Shown piece after piece: positions 32,994 through 42,789 of a DNA stretch of 64,000 bases. The position numbers were made by a program, and so were the translations under genes. Numbering within the stretch: the stretch's first letter is position 1; every line of letters begins with the position of its first letter. The stretch lies in NCBI RefSeq assembly GCF_902506265.1, contig NZ_LR733556.1, positions 2,891,062-2,955,061 on the forward strand, in the 5' to 3' direction. The DNA comes from Flavobacterium sp. 9AF. GTDB lineage: Bacteria; Bacteroidota; Bacteroidia; Flavobacteriales; Flavobacteriaceae. Under the pieces are notes generated by a model. It was not told where the DNA came from, did no database searches, and worked only from the letters and a program-made list of their open reading frames with translations.

Positions 32994-35900
32994 ATGTTTA
33001 GTAAATTTATACAAAGACCCGTTTTTGCAATTGTAATTTCAATTATGATTGTCTTTATGGGAACGCTCTCTATCTTAAAATTGCCTACTTCGCAATTTCC
33101 AGATATTGCGCCCACAACGGTTAATATTTTTATAGCTTATCCTGGAGCGAGTGCAGACGTATTAGTAAAATCAACATTAATTACACTTGAAAACTCCATT
33201 AATGGGGTACAAGGTATGCGTTATATGGCTACGGATGCAACGAGTGCTGGAGAAGCTACCTTAAGAATTATTTTTGAACCAGGAACTGATCCTAACCAAG
33301 CAGTAATTCGGGTAAAAACTAGGGTGGACCAAGTGATGCCCTTATTACCTGAACTGGTTCAAAGAGAAGGAGTTGTAATTACACCTATTCAGCCCAGTAT
33401 GTTGATGTATGTCAATTTATATGCTACTGGTAAGAATATGGATGAAAAATTCCTATACAACTATGCGAATGTGAAAATGCTTCCTGAAATTAATCGTATT
33501 AAAGGAGTAGCGAGATCGCAAATTTTAGGAAGTAGGACGTATGCGATGCGTATTTGGTTGAATCCAGACCGTATGAGAGCCTATAATGTTTCTACAGATG
33601 AAGTAATGGATGCTTTGGCAGAACAAAGTATTGTAGGACGTCCAGGTCGTATCGGTCAAAGTTCGGGTATACAAGCCCAATCTTTGGAATATGTACTAAC
33701 TTACAAAGGTAGGTTTAGTGAGCCAGAACAATATGAAAACGTCATTATTAGAGCCAATGCAAATGGAGAAAGTATTCGTTTGAAAGATATTGGTCGCGCA
33801 GAATTAGGAAGTGAATTCTTTGATATTTATTCTAATTTGGATGGACATCCATCGGCTTCTATTGTATTAAAACAAAACTACGGAAGTAATGCTAATGATG
33901 TAATCGAACAAGTAAAAGAAAAATTAGAGGAAATGAAAGAAACTTTTCCTCCAGGTTTGGATTACAAAATTAGTTATGACGTTTCTAAATTCTTAGACGC
34001 TTCTATTGAGCAAGTAATCGATACCCTTCGAGATGCTTTTATATTAGTAGCACTTGTGGTTTTCATATTCTTAGGGGATTGGCGTTCTACATTGATTCCA
34101 ATTTTGGCTGTACCCGTTTCATTAATTGGTGCCTTTTTTGTGATTCAATTTTTTGGTATAACCATCAATTTGGTAACACTTTTTGCCTTGGTACTAGCAA
34201 TTGGTATTGTGGTGGATGATGCTATTGTCGTCGTTGAGGCGGTGCATGCTAAGTTTGAAGAATTTCCGCATATTACACCTTATTTAGCGGTTAAAAAAGT
34301 ATTAGGAGAAATTAGTGGTGCTATTATAGCAATTACTGCGGTAATGGTATCGGTATTTGTACCTATTTCATTCATGTCAGGACCTGTAGGGACTTTTTAT
34401 CGTCAGTTTTCAATTACGATGGCAAGTTCGATAGTTATTTCCGCGATTATTGCCTTGACATTAACACCTGTTTTATGTGCTATGTTACTTAAAAATCATC
34501 ATGGTAAAGAAAAGAAAAAGAATATTTTAACGAAATCCCTTGATAAGTTTAATAGTGTTTTTGACAAATTAACTGGAAAGTATGTAAGATTATTAAAATC
34601 GATTGTAAGTAGAAGGTGGTTAACTTTCTTTGTATTAATCGCATTTTGTGCTGGAACATTTTTTGTAAGTAAAATACTTCCATCAGGATTCATTCCTAGT
34701 GAGGATCAGGGAACTATTTATGCGATTATTCAGACACCTCCAGGTTCAACCTTAGAAACTACCAATCAAGTCTCACAAAGACTTCAAAAAATTTGTGAAC
34801 ATGTAGAAGGAGTGGAGTCTGTATCATCTTTAGCAGGTTATGAAATTATGACGGAAGGTCGCGGTTCAAATGCAGGTACTTGTTTGATTAACTTAAAACC
34901 ATGGTCTGAAAGAGAGCATAAAGTAACTGAGATAATGGAAGAATTGGAAGAAAAATCGAGAGATTTAGGAGCAAAAATTGAATTTTTTGAACCACCAGCA
35001 ATTCCAGGATTTGGTTCGTCAGGAGGTTTTTCTATGCGTCTTTTAGATAAAAGTACCACAGTAGATTATAAAGATTTTGATGAAATCAATAAGAAATTCA
35101 TGGAGAATTTGGAGAAACGTAAAGAGTTAGCAGGTCTTTTCTCTTTCTTTGCGGCAAACTATCCTCAATATGAATTAGAAATAGACAATCAACTAGCGAT
35201 GCAAAAAGGAGTATCTATTGGTAAAGCTATGGAAAACCTTGACATATTAATTGGTAGTACCTACGAACAAGGATTCATTCGATTTGAACGTTTCTTCAAA
35301 GTATATGTTCAATCTGACCCTAAATTTAGAAGATTACCATCTGATATTTTGAATTTGTATATTAAAAACGATCATGGTGAAATGGTACCATATTCTGCCT
35401 TTATGAAATTGAAAAAGACACAAGGACCCAATGAGATTACCCGTTTTAACATGTACAATTCTGCGGCTATTCAAGGATTACCTGCAAAAGGATATACCAC
35501 AGCTGAAGCGATTGATGCTGTTAGAGAAGTGGCCAAAGAAACGTTACCAAAAGGTTATGATATCGCTTGGGAAGGACTTTCCTATGATGAAGCGAGTAGA
35601 GGAAATGAATCTATTTACATCTTCTTAATTGTATTAGTATTCGTATATTTTGTGTTATCTGCACAATATGAAAGTTTTATTATTCCTTTATCGGTAGTAT
35701 TCTCGTTACCTGTGGGAGTTTTTGGTACGTTCTTTTTATTAGAATTGATGGGACTTCAAAATGATATTTATGCGCAAATTGGTTTGATTATGTTAGTAGG
35801 ATTACTCGGTAAAAATGCCGTGTTAATTGTAGAATTTGCAGTACAAAAACATCATGAAGGACTTTCGATATTAGAAGCAGCAATTGAAGGTGCTAAGGTA

Positions 35901-36188
35901 CGTTTCCGACCTATTTTAATGACCTCTTTTGCTTTTATTACAGGATTAATTCCATTAATGGTTGCTTCTGGAGCGGGTGCCATTGGTAATAGAACCTTAG
36001 GATCTGCTGCATTAGGAGGTATGCTATTTGGAACCCTATTTGGAGTTATAATTGTACCAGGATTGTACTTTATATTTGGTTCATTGGCTAGCGGAAGAAA
36101 ATTAATAGATGTAGAAGATGATAGTTCATTAAGTGAAGATTTTGTACATCAATTGGATCGTTTTCCAAAAGAAGAAGAGGAAGAATAA
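32994..36188 (+). CDS. RND efflux transporter permease (HAE1 family)
   Basis: 1064 residues with 12 membrane helices and two large periplasmic loops. TM4 has the proton-relay aspartates in GIVVDDAIVVVEAV (about residues 405-418), and TM10 has the lysine in GLLGKNAVLIVEFA. It exports hydrophobic or amphipathic compounds using the proton gradient, with the adaptor and the next gene's outer-membrane channel. The substrate cannot be deduced. The stop codon is one base before the ATG of the next gene. Confidence 0.95.
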   Translation: MFSKFIQRPVFAIVISIMIVFMGTLSILKLPTSQFPDIAPTTVNIFIAYPGASADVLVKSTLITLENSINGVQGMRYMATDATSAGEATLRIIFEPGTDPNQAVIRVKTRVDQVMPLLPELVQREGVVITPIQPSMLMYVNLYATGKNMDEKFLYNYANVKMLPEINRIKGVARSQILGSRTYAMRIWLNPDRMRAYNVSTDEVMDALAEQSIVGRPGRIGQSSGIQAQSLEYVLTYKGRFSEPEQYENVIIRANANGESIRLKDIGRAELGSEFFDIYSNLDGHPSASIVLKQNYGSNANDVIEQVKEKLEEMKETFPPGLDYKISYDVSKFLDASIEQVIDTLRDAFILVALVVFIFLGDWRSTLIPILAVPVSLIGAFFVIQFFGITINLVTLFALVLAIGIVVDDAIVVVEAVHAKFEEFPHITPYLAVKKVLGEISGAIIAITAVMVSVFVPISFMSGPVGTFYRQFSITMASSIVISAIIALTLTPVLCAMLLKNHHGKEKKKNILTKSLDKFNSVFDKLTGKYVRLLKSIVSRRWLTFFVLIAFCAGTFFVSKILPSGFIPSEDQGTIYAIIQTPPGSTLETTNQVSQRLQKICEHVEGVESVSSLAGYEIMTEGRGSNAGTCLINLKPWSEREHKVTEIMEELEEKSRDLGAKIEFFEPPAIPGFGSSGGFSMRLLDKSTTVDYKDFDEINKKFMENLEKRKELAGLFSFFAANYPQYELEIDNQLAMQKGVSIGKAMENLDILIGSTYEQGFIRFERFFKVYVQSDPKFRRLPSDILNLYIKNDHGEMVPYSAFMKLKKTQGPNEITRFNMYNSAAIQGLPAKGYTTAEAIDAVREVAKETLPKGYDIAWEGLSYDEASRGNESIYIFLIVLVFVYFVLSAQYESFIIPLSVVFSLPVGVFGTFFLLELMGLQNDIYAQIGLIMLVGLLGKNAVLIVEFAVQKHHEGLSILEAAIEGAKVRFRPILMTSFAFITGLIPLMVASGAGAIGNRTLGSAALGGMLFGTLFGVIIVPGLYFIFGSLASGRKLIDVEDDSSLSEDFVHQLDRFPKEEEEE

Positions 36189-36189
36189 A

Positions 36190-37644
36190 ATGAATTTAAA
36201 ATTGAAACATATGCTTCGTAAAAAGTATTATATACCTGTGACAACTTTTATAATTATATTAAGTTTAGCAGGCTGTAAAACAAGTAATTTGGCACAAAAA
36301 GAAGCCAATACAACTGTTCCAGAAAGTTATTCAACTAGTAAGGATACTGTTAATTCTGGAATTATGAATTGGAAAGACTATTTTGTTGATACTCATTTAA
36401 ATTCATTGATTGAGACAGCATTACAAAATAATCAGGAACTGAATATTACGTTACAAGAAATCGAAATTTCTAAAAATGAAATTAGAGCACGTAAAGGAGA
36501 ATACCTTCCTTTTATTGGGTTAAAAGGTGGTGCAGGCGTTGAAAAAGTGGGAAGATATACGAGTCAAGGGGCTAACGATGCGAATACAGAGATTAAACCT
36601 GGTGTAGAAACTCCAGAACCGTTACAAGATTATATGGTAGGAGCTTATGCAACTTGGGAAATTGATATATGGAATAAATTGCACAATGCAAAAAAATCAG
36701 CTATTAGTAATTATTTAGCTACTGTAGAAGGTAAGAATTTCATGATCACTAATTTAATTTCTGAAATAGCGAATTCGTATTATGAATTGTTGGCTTTAGA
36801 TAACCAATTAGTCATTGTAAAAAACAATATTGAGATTCAAGAAAATGCGCTTAAGATTGTTAAGTTACAAAAAGAATCAGCTCGTGCTACAGAATTAGCG
36901 GTAAAACGTTTTGAAGCACAAGTTTTTGATACGAAAGGTTTAGAATTTGAAATTCAACAAAAGATAATTGAAACTGAAAATAGAATTAATTTCTTAGTAG
37001 GACGTTTTCCACAAAAAGTAGAAAGAAGTAACGATTCCTTTATTGATATTGTCCCTAATACAATACATGAAGGTATCCCTTCGCAATTGTTAGAAAATAG
37101 ACCCGATGTAAAACAAGCAGAATTAGAATTAGCTGCAGCAAAATTAGATATTAAAGTGGCTAAAGCTAGATTTTATCCTTCCTTAGGAATTTCAGCGGGT
37201 ATTGGTTTAAGAGCTTTTGATTCTAAGTATTTATTTACTACTCCAGAGTCTTTGTTGTATTCAATTGCTGGAGATTTAGTAGCTCCATTAATTAATAGAA
37301 ATGCAATAAAAGCGACTTATAATACAGCAAATGCGAAACAGATTCAAGCGGTTTATAATTATGAAAAAACAATTTTAAACGCTTATGTTGAAGTAGCGAA
37401 TCAATTGGCTAAAATTGAAAACATGAAAAATATTTATCAGTTAAAGTCAAAGCAAGTGGAAGCTTTAAATCAGTCGGTTACTATTTCCAATGATTTATTT
37501 CGTTCTGCAAGAGCCGATTATATGGAAGTACTTTTAACTCAAAGAGACGCTTTAGAATCTAAATTTGATTTAGTAGAAGCTAAAATACAACAGATGAACG
37601 CTATGGTAAGTATTTATCATGCATTAGGCGGAGGATGGAATTAG
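36190..37644 (+). CDS. TolC/NodT-like outer-membrane efflux lipoprotein
   Basis: 484 residues from ATG 36190, one base after the RND stop. This start gives a lipoprotein signal (LSLAGCKTS, C28); an upstream in-frame ATG at 36133 lies inside the RND gene. The long helical hairpins and the sequence LENRPDVKQAELELAAAKLDIKVAKA fit two OEP repeats. It forms the trimeric outer-membrane channel of the pump. A terminator ends the operon. Confidence 0.92.
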   Translation: MNLKLKHMLRKKYYIPVTTFIIILSLAGCKTSNLAQKEANTTVPESYSTSKDTVNSGIMNWKDYFVDTHLNSLIETALQNNQELNITLQEIEISKNEIRARKGEYLPFIGLKGGAGVEKVGRYTSQGANDANTEIKPGVETPEPLQDYMVGAYATWEIDIWNKLHNAKKSAISNYLATVEGKNFMITNLISEIANSYYELLALDNQLVIVKNNIEIQENALKIVKLQKESARATELAVKRFEAQVFDTKGLEFEIQQKIIETENRINFLVGRFPQKVERSNDSFIDIVPNTIHEGIPSQLLENRPDVKQAELELAAAKLDIKVAKARFYPSLGISAGIGLRAFDSKYLFTTPESLLYSIAGDLVAPLINRNAIKATYNTANAKQIQAVYNYEKTILNAYVEVANQLAKIENMKNIYQLKSKQVEALNQSVTISNDLFRSARADYMEVLLTQRDALESKFDLVEAKIQQMNAMVSIYHALGGGWN

Positions 37645-37671
37645 TTTCTGAATAATTGTTAATTTTTTTTT

Positions 37672-37706
37672 AAATCCTAAACTTTTATGGTTTAGGATTT
37701 TTTATT
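37672..37706 (+). terminator. RND operon terminator
   Basis: Hairpin AATCCTAAAC-TTTTATG-GTTTAGGATT followed by TTTTT. Confidence 0.85.
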
Positions 37707-37710
37707 TTCA

Positions 37711-37729
37711 TACATTTGTATATACAAAT
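37711..37729 (+). promoter_or_regulatory. Palindromic operator over the -7 box of the YgiD-like gene
   Basis: TACATTTG at 37711-37718 matches TAnnTTTG. A perfect 16-base palindrome ATTTGTATATACAAAT occupies 37714-37729, directly over the -7 box and the predicted transcription start. This is the place where a MarR- or HxlR-like repressor would bind. No regulator gene is adjacent. Confidence 0.6.
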
Positions 37730-37737
37730 ATTGTATT

Positions 37738-38616
37738 GTGAAGAGAGCTAATTTTATTAAAATAATTACAGGAGGTCTTATTATGTCAAATATCAATTCG
37801 TTTTACAATTGGTCAAATTCCTTATTGGAAACAGACCAGAAAATGCCTGTCTTATTTATTGGTCACGGTTCGCCAATGAATGCTATTGAAGATAATGAGT
37901 TTTCAAAACGTTGGCAACAAATGAGTCAAGAAATACCTAAACCAAGAGCAGTAGTTGTGGTTTCGGCTCATTGGCTAACCCAAGGAACAGCAGTAACAGC
38001 CATGTCTCATCCTAAAACAATTCACGATTTTGGAGGTTTTCCACAAGCTTTGTTTGAGGTACAATATCCTGCACCAGGTGACCCCAATTTAGCTGCTGAA
38101 ATTCAAAAATTAGTTACCAATCCATCCGTAGTTTTAGATCATGAATGGGGTTTAGATCATGGAACTTGGTCCGTGGTAAAGCATATGTATCCCAATGCTG
38201 ATATTCCTGTATTGCAACTCAGTATCGATTATCATAAACCAGCAAAATATCATTATGAATTGGCCAAACAATTATTGTCTTTACGAAAAAAAGGGGTGTT
38301 AATTATTGGTAGTGGTAATATGGTTCACAACTTGAGAATGGTAGCTTGGAACAAATTGAACGAACCAGAATATGGTTATGATTGGGCTTTGGAAATGAAT
38401 GCCATTTTTAAACAAAAAATTAGTACTAGAAATCATTCCGACTTAATTGCTTATGATAAACTCAATAAATACGCTAGTTTAGCTATTCCAACACCAGATC
38501 ATTATTATCCATTATTGTATATCTTAGCTTTACAAACAGACAACGATGAGGTAACTTTTTTTAACGAAAAAGCGGTAGGTGGTTCATTAACCATGACTTC
38601 GGTAAAAATTGGTTAA
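37738..38616 (+). CDS. ygiD: YgiD-like DODA-type extradiol dioxygenase
   Basis: 292 residues from GTG 37738; ATG 37783 would also be possible and still keep the whole catalytic domain. Zn/Fe-binding histidines are seen in IGHGSPMNAI (H43), VSAHW, LDHGTW and GNMVHNL. The family (4,5-DOPA extradiol dioxygenase) opens catechol-type rings. The first 35 residues are not part of the fold and could be a weak export signal. It is preceded by a palindromic operator, suggesting induction by a small molecule. Confidence 0.85.
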   Translation: MKRANFIKIITGGLIMSNINSFYNWSNSLLETDQKMPVLFIGHGSPMNAIEDNEFSKRWQQMSQEIPKPRAVVVVSAHWLTQGTAVTAMSHPKTIHDFGGFPQALFEVQYPAPGDPNLAAEIQKLVTNPSVVLDHEWGLDHGTWSVVKHMYPNADIPVLQLSIDYHKPAKYHYELAKQLLSLRKKGVLIIGSGNMVHNLRMVAWNKLNEPEYGYDWALEMNAIFKQKISTRNHSDLIAYDKLNKYASLAIPTPDHYYPLLYILALQTDNDEVTFFNEKAVGGSLTMTSVKIG

Positions 38617-38631
38617 ATAAACTATTATTTA

Positions 38632-39015
38632 TCATTGTTGGGTACCAATGGCCCAGTAATTTCCAGCAAAATCATAAAAGGAGCCTCTCATATCTGGGTC
38701 ACCTGCTTTACAAACAGGTGCTTCAATACTTTGACAACCTTGGTTAATAGCTTTTTGGTAAGTTTCAATTACATTTGGTACATAGACATGTAGCATGGTT
38801 GTATGCGCTTTATAGTTTTCTGTACTATTGCTAATCATGAGGATGCTATCGTCTATTTGTAGTTCAATGTGAGCAATAGTCCCATTTTCATGATCAAAAC
38901 GTCTTAAAGTCGTCGCATTAAATACAGTTTTCAGTAAATCCACTAATTTTTGGGCATCATCTACAATTAAATAAGGCGATAAAGAATTGTAATTTTCAGG
39001 TTTGTAGTTTTTCAT
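38632..39015 (-). CDS. VOC-family glyoxalase/PhnB-like protein
   Basis: 127 residues. Two beta-alpha-beta-beta-beta modules of the vicinal-oxygen-chelate fold, with NSLSPYLIVDDAQKLVDLL, HENGTIAHIELQIDD, and FYDFAGNYWAIGTQQ at the end. Residues H, E and H expected for metal binding are only partly preserved, so activity is uncertain. The gene converges on ygiD with 15 bases between stops. It is transcribed in the same direction as the serine hydrolase. Confidence 0.75.
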   Translation of the reverse strand: MKNYKPENYNSLSPYLIVDDAQKLVDLLKTVFNATTLRRFDHENGTIAHIELQIDDSILMISNSTENYKAHTTMLHVYVPNVIETYQKAINQGCQSIEAPVCKAGDPDMRGSFYDFAGNYWAIGTQQ

Positions 39016-39046
39016 AAAGATATTATTTTCTTATAAAAATACGATT

Positions 39047-40249
39047 TTATTCTTCATCTTCAATAGTAAAAGGATAATCACCAAATAAACTCGATAAGCG
39101 TTTGATTTGGTATACTTTACTTGTATATTTGTTGGACAGTGCTATCATAGTTACTGTATCTTTTTTCAAAGTGATATATGAAGTTTTATTTCCGTGCCAC
39201 CAACCGTTATGATAAAACATGGTTTTACCATCATCCCATTCTCTTAATCGAATACCTAAACCATAATTATTAACACCTTTTTTTTCATAACTATATCCTT
39301 TGTATGCTTTTGATTTTATGTCTTTACTTAAAAAATCATCAGAATATGTGGCTAAATCTAATTTTAAAATGTCTCTTGGTGTTGAATATATATTTTTATC
39401 TCCGTACACTGCATCTTGATAATTACATGGAATTTCTTCCCAAGTGCTTTTATAATTTTTTCCTACTGTATCTTCATGCTTATCAATTTCAAAGACAAAG
39501 GTATTATTCATTTGTAAAGGTTCAAAAAGATAAGTTTTCATCGCTTTTGGAAAAGAGAGCTGTGTTATTTTTTCAATTACCAAAGCTAAAATAGCATAAT
39601 TTGTATTGTTATAACTAAATTTTGTATTGGGTTCAAAATCTAATCCTACTTTTTTTGATATAATTAAATTTAAAATATCTTCATTGTGTATCATTTTTGA
39701 TTTATCCCAAATAGAATCAATATCTGAAAAATGCAAATAATTTGGTAAACCACTTCTATGATTTAAAAGGGTTTCAATTGTTATGTTTGAATAAGGAAAT
39801 TCTGGAAAATATTCTTTTATTTTCGTTTCTAATGTTGTTTTTTTTGCATCAATAAGTCTTAAAATAACAGTCGCAGTCATAACTTTACTAATAGATGCTA
39901 AATGGATAGCTGATGAAGAATTAATTTTTGTCTTATTTTTAAAATTAGAATATCCTGTATATTTTTCGAATAATACTTTTCCGTTTTTAGCAACCAAAAA
40001 GGAACCACTAAAATGATCAACATCAATATTTTTTGTGTAAAAATGAGCTATTTCTTTTCTTTTTTCTTGAATGTATTTTTTTTCTAAGGAATTAAATTTT
40101 GGGAAAGAAAAAGAGGTTTTAGAAATTTTAGTCGTTTCTAGGTCTTGTTTTTTATTGCCTTGGTTTTGGCATGAAATTAGAAAAGTAATACATACAAAAA
40201 ACAGAAATACATACTTTATTTCTCTAGGGTAAAATTTTGATATTTTCAT
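39047..40249 (-). CDS. Serine hydrolase (class C beta-lactamase-like) lipoprotein
   Basis: 400 residues, lipoprotein signal (CITFLISCQNQ, C27). The PF00144 catalytic set is visible: SxxK in LASISKVM (about residue 118), YxN in FSYNNTNYAIL, and HNG near residue 344. Such proteins are peptidases, esterases or penicillin-binding protein-like enzymes; a true beta-lactamase role cannot be assumed. It overlaps the PH-domain gene by 26 bases, so it is in the C1-peptidase/PH/hydrolase operon. Confidence 0.82.
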   Translation of the reverse strand: MKISKFYPREIKYVFLFFVCITFLISCQNQGNKKQDLETTKISKTSFSFPKFNSLEKKYIQEKRKEIAHFYTKNIDVDHFSGSFLVAKNGKVLFEKYTGYSNFKNKTKINSSSAIHLASISKVMTATVILRLIDAKKTTLETKIKEYFPEFPYSNITIETLLNHRSGLPNYLHFSDIDSIWDKSKMIHNEDILNLIISKKVGLDFEPNTKFSYNNTNYAILALVIEKITQLSFPKAMKTYLFEPLQMNNTFVFEIDKHEDTVGKNYKSTWEEIPCNYQDAVYGDKNIYSTPRDILKLDLATYSDDFLSKDIKSKAYKGYSYEKKGVNNYGLGIRLREWDDGKTMFYHNGWWHGNKTSYITLKKDTVTMIALSNKYTSKVYQIKRLSSLFGDYPFTIEDEE

Positions 40250-40655
40250 TTATTCGTATTAAAATTTCTATAAATTCAGCTTCGTTTTCAGGTGAAATAT
40301 AAATATCATCATAATAATTATAACTAATAATAAGTCCTACATGACTTAAAGCTAATTTTAATGTAACAGGTATAATAATACCATTGTGGTGCTTAATTTT
40401 TTTTATATTCTCTATTGGTATCTTTTTATTAAATGGACCAGATTTACAATATAAATGTGTTTTATCAATTCGATACTCAGTATCAAATAGAATCCAAGCT
40501 AAAAAAAATAAGGCAGATAAATTGATGCTTACAACAATTATAAAGGAAGCTAAATCATTACTATTAAAAATGGGTATGGTTGCTAAGATTATGATTATGA
40601 AAACAAAAGCAAATATTACTTTATTGGCTTTACTAATACTAGACTTGTAAATCAT
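40224..40655 (-). CDS. Bacterial PH-domain membrane protein
   Basis: 143 residues. Two N-terminal membrane helices are followed by a PH-like domain (DTEYRIDKTHLYCKSGPFNKKIPIENIKKIKHH, about 70-100), as in bPH_4/DUF1200-type proteins. The function is unknown; PH domains in bacteria may bind lipids or proteins. It lies 1 base after the C1 peptidase stop and overlaps the serine hydrolase start. Confidence 0.75.
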   Translation of the reverse strand: MIYKSSISKANKVIFAFVFIIIILATIPIFNSNDLASFIIVVSINLSALFFLAWILFDTEYRIDKTHLYCKSGPFNKKIPIENIKKIKHHNGIIIPVTLKLALSHVGLIISYNYYDDIYISPENEAEFIEILIRINENIKILP

Positions 40656-40656
40656 G

Positions 40657-41775
40657 TTATAATCCTAAATTCTTTTTTGTTGTTTTATTTATGCCATCTT
40701 TATGTAATACTATAGATATAGCTTTTAATTTCATATAGGATTCACTCATAAATATAAAACCTCCATTTTTAACTTTACTTTCATCAGTTCCCCATGAATT
40801 TTTAATTTTATAATAATTATTTCCTTTTTGATCTTTTACTTTACCTACAATATGCATTAAATGATCATCAGTAGTGTTAAAATTTTCAAATTCTTGTTGA
40901 CGAAATTGAGGTGTGATTCCCTTTTCTGTTATAATTTCTGTAAGTCCAGTAGTGTTGTCGTTTTTGTTTTCTGGAATAAATGCAATACCTTTTTTGGCTG
41001 AAAAAGTAGTTTCAGAAACATCACAATCTAAAGCTAAGGTGAATCCTTTTTCAAGAGCATAATCGATTGTACTAATAAATTCATTTAAAGGTAAATTATA
41101 CATACTACCATTGGAAAAATTGTCTGGAATGTCTAAAATAAAAGATTGGTAAATTGGTTTATGTGTAAAAGAAGTAAGGGTAATATAATCGATAGGTTTT
41201 ATTTTAGTCATTTCTAAAAAACTCATTGGAGAATACTGTTTTCCTTCATAAGTAAATTGACTTGGAATAGGACCTAAATAAACATCAAGTACTGTTTCTA
41301 TAGCTTCTTTCCATTTATTGGATAATTGTTTACCTGGATTGTCAACATAAGTTTTAACCATTGCTTCTAAAACAGCAATTAGCTCGGCATGATTATGTTT
41401 TTTCTCATCTTCAGATAAGCCGCTATAAACGGAAACAGGAACTAAACCATTTGTGGTCAAACTATTGATTACATCATGACTTAAACCGCCTTCACCAAAT
41501 TGTGCTTTTCCTTGTCTCATAACATAATTATAAGCCTTTTTAGGATAAGTGGTTCTTACTTGATACATTTCAGATAAATCAATTTTTTTACCCGTTAAAC
41601 GAATAATTTCTGATTCTAAAAAAGAAGAAGTAGAAAAACTCCAACAGGTTCCTGTATTATCTTGAGAAATGACAGGTAAACAATCTAAATTAATAACTTC
41701 TTGAAATTCATAGTTTTGTGCAAAATTTGATAAGACTCCAGTAGTCAATAGAAGTCCTAAGTATAGTTTTTTCAT
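40657..41775 (-). CDS. C1-family peptidase (aminopeptidase C/bleomycin hydrolase type), exported
   Basis: 372 residues with a signal peptide (to about residue 19, NFAQN). The papain-like catalytic set is visible: Cys in DNTGTCWSFSTSSFLES, His in DDHLMHIVGK and Asn in KIKNSWGTDE. The closest family is the bleomycin hydrolase/PepC group, which normally is cytoplasmic; this one is exported. It is a general peptidase acting on small peptides. First gene of the three-gene operon. Confidence 0.85.
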   Translation of the reverse strand: MKKLYLGLLLTTGVLSNFAQNYEFQEVINLDCLPVISQDNTGTCWSFSTSSFLESEIIRLTGKKIDLSEMYQVRTTYPKKAYNYVMRQGKAQFGEGGLSHDVINSLTTNGLVPVSVYSGLSEDEKKHNHAELIAVLEAMVKTYVDNPGKQLSNKWKEAIETVLDVYLGPIPSQFTYEGKQYSPMSFLEMTKIKPIDYITLTSFTHKPIYQSFILDIPDNFSNGSMYNLPLNEFISTIDYALEKGFTLALDCDVSETTFSAKKGIAFIPENKNDNTTGLTEIITEKGITPQFRQQEFENFNTTDDHLMHIVGKVKDQKGNNYYKIKNSWGTDESKVKNGGFIFMSESYMKLKAISIVLHKDGINKTTKKNLGL

Positions 41776-41906
41776 TATAGTATTTGTTTAGTTAGTGCAA
41801 TATAATGCAAAAAATGAATTATTTTTACCTGAAATTATATAAAATTTGACATAAAAGTAAGCTTTAACTTGAAATTTGAAATAATAATTAAAATAATACA
41901 TTAACA

Positions 41907-42746
41907 ATGAGTACAATAAACTGGAAAACTGCTTTAGAATTTGAAGATATTACCTATAAAAAATGTAATGGAGTGGCTAGAATAGCATTTAACAGACCAG
42001 ATGTTCGTAATGCTTTTCGTCCTAAAACTACAAAAGAATTAATTCAAGCCTTTTATGATGCGCAAGAAGATACATCAATAGGAGTAGTATTACTTTCTGC
42101 AGAAGGACCAAGTTCAAAAGATGGTATTTGGTCCTTTTGTAGTGGTGGTGATCAAAAAGCACGTGGACATCAAGGTTATGTAGGTGAAGATGGTTATCAT
42201 CGTTTGAATATTTTAGAAGTACAACGAATGATTCGCTTTATGCCAAAGGCTGTTATTTGTGTGGTTCCTGGTTGGGCAGTAGGTGGTGGACATTCTTTAC
42301 ATGTAGTTTGTGACTTAACTTTGGCAAGTAAAGAACATGCTATTTTTAAACAAACAGATGCAGATGTTACTAGTTTTGATGGTGGCTATGGTTCTGCATA
42401 TTTAGCCAAAATGGTGGGACAAAAGAAAGCGAGAGAAATTTTCTTTTTAGGTAGAAATTATTCAGCTCAGGAAGCTTTTGAAATGGGTATGGTAAATGCA
42501 GTTATTCCGCATGCTGAATTAGAAGATACTGCTTTTGAATGGGCACAAGAAATTTTGGCAAAATCACCAACTTCTATAAAAATGCTAAAATTTGCTATGA
42601 ATTTAACAGATGATGGTATGGTGGGCCAACAAGTTTTTGCTGGTGAAGCCACTCGTTTAGCCTATATGACAGATGAAGCAAAAGAAGGAAGAGATGCGTT
42701 CTTAGAAAAACGCAAGCCTAATTTTGAAAAAAAATACTTGCCATAG
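41907..42746 (+). CDS. menB: 1,4-dihydroxy-2-naphthoyl-CoA synthase MenB
   Basis: 279 residues, crotonase fold. Motifs: GGDQKARGHQGY (81-91), oxyanion-hole GWAVGGGHSLH (122-132), and SFDGGYGSAYLA (156-166). D151 replaces the glycine of E. coli MenB at the site that otherwise binds bicarbonate, so this is the bicarbonate-independent class. It makes the naphthoate ring of menaquinone from o-succinylbenzoyl-CoA. First gene of a run reaching menC. I see no clear -7 box. Confidence 0.93.
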   Translation: MSTINWKTALEFEDITYKKCNGVARIAFNRPDVRNAFRPKTTKELIQAFYDAQEDTSIGVVLLSAEGPSSKDGIWSFCSGGDQKARGHQGYVGEDGYHRLNILEVQRMIRFMPKAVICVVPGWAVGGGHSLHVVCDLTLASKEHAIFKQTDADVTSFDGGYGSAYLAKMVGQKKAREIFFLGRNYSAQEAFEMGMVNAVIPHAELEDTAFEWAQEILAKSPTSIKMLKFAMNLTDDGMVGQQVFAGEATRLAYMTDEAKEGRDAFLEKRKPNFEKKYLP

Positions 42747-42780
42747 GAAATTAGAGTTTAGAAATTAGAATTTTGAAAAT
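42747..42780. repeat. Short AATTAGA-type repeats between menB and the PH-domain gene
   Basis: Two imperfect tandem copies of GAAATTAGAxTTT in 34 bases. A low-complexity intergenic repeat; similar sequence is seen after other genes (for example 19907-19929). Confidence 0.4.
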
Positions 42781-42789
42781 AAATATACA

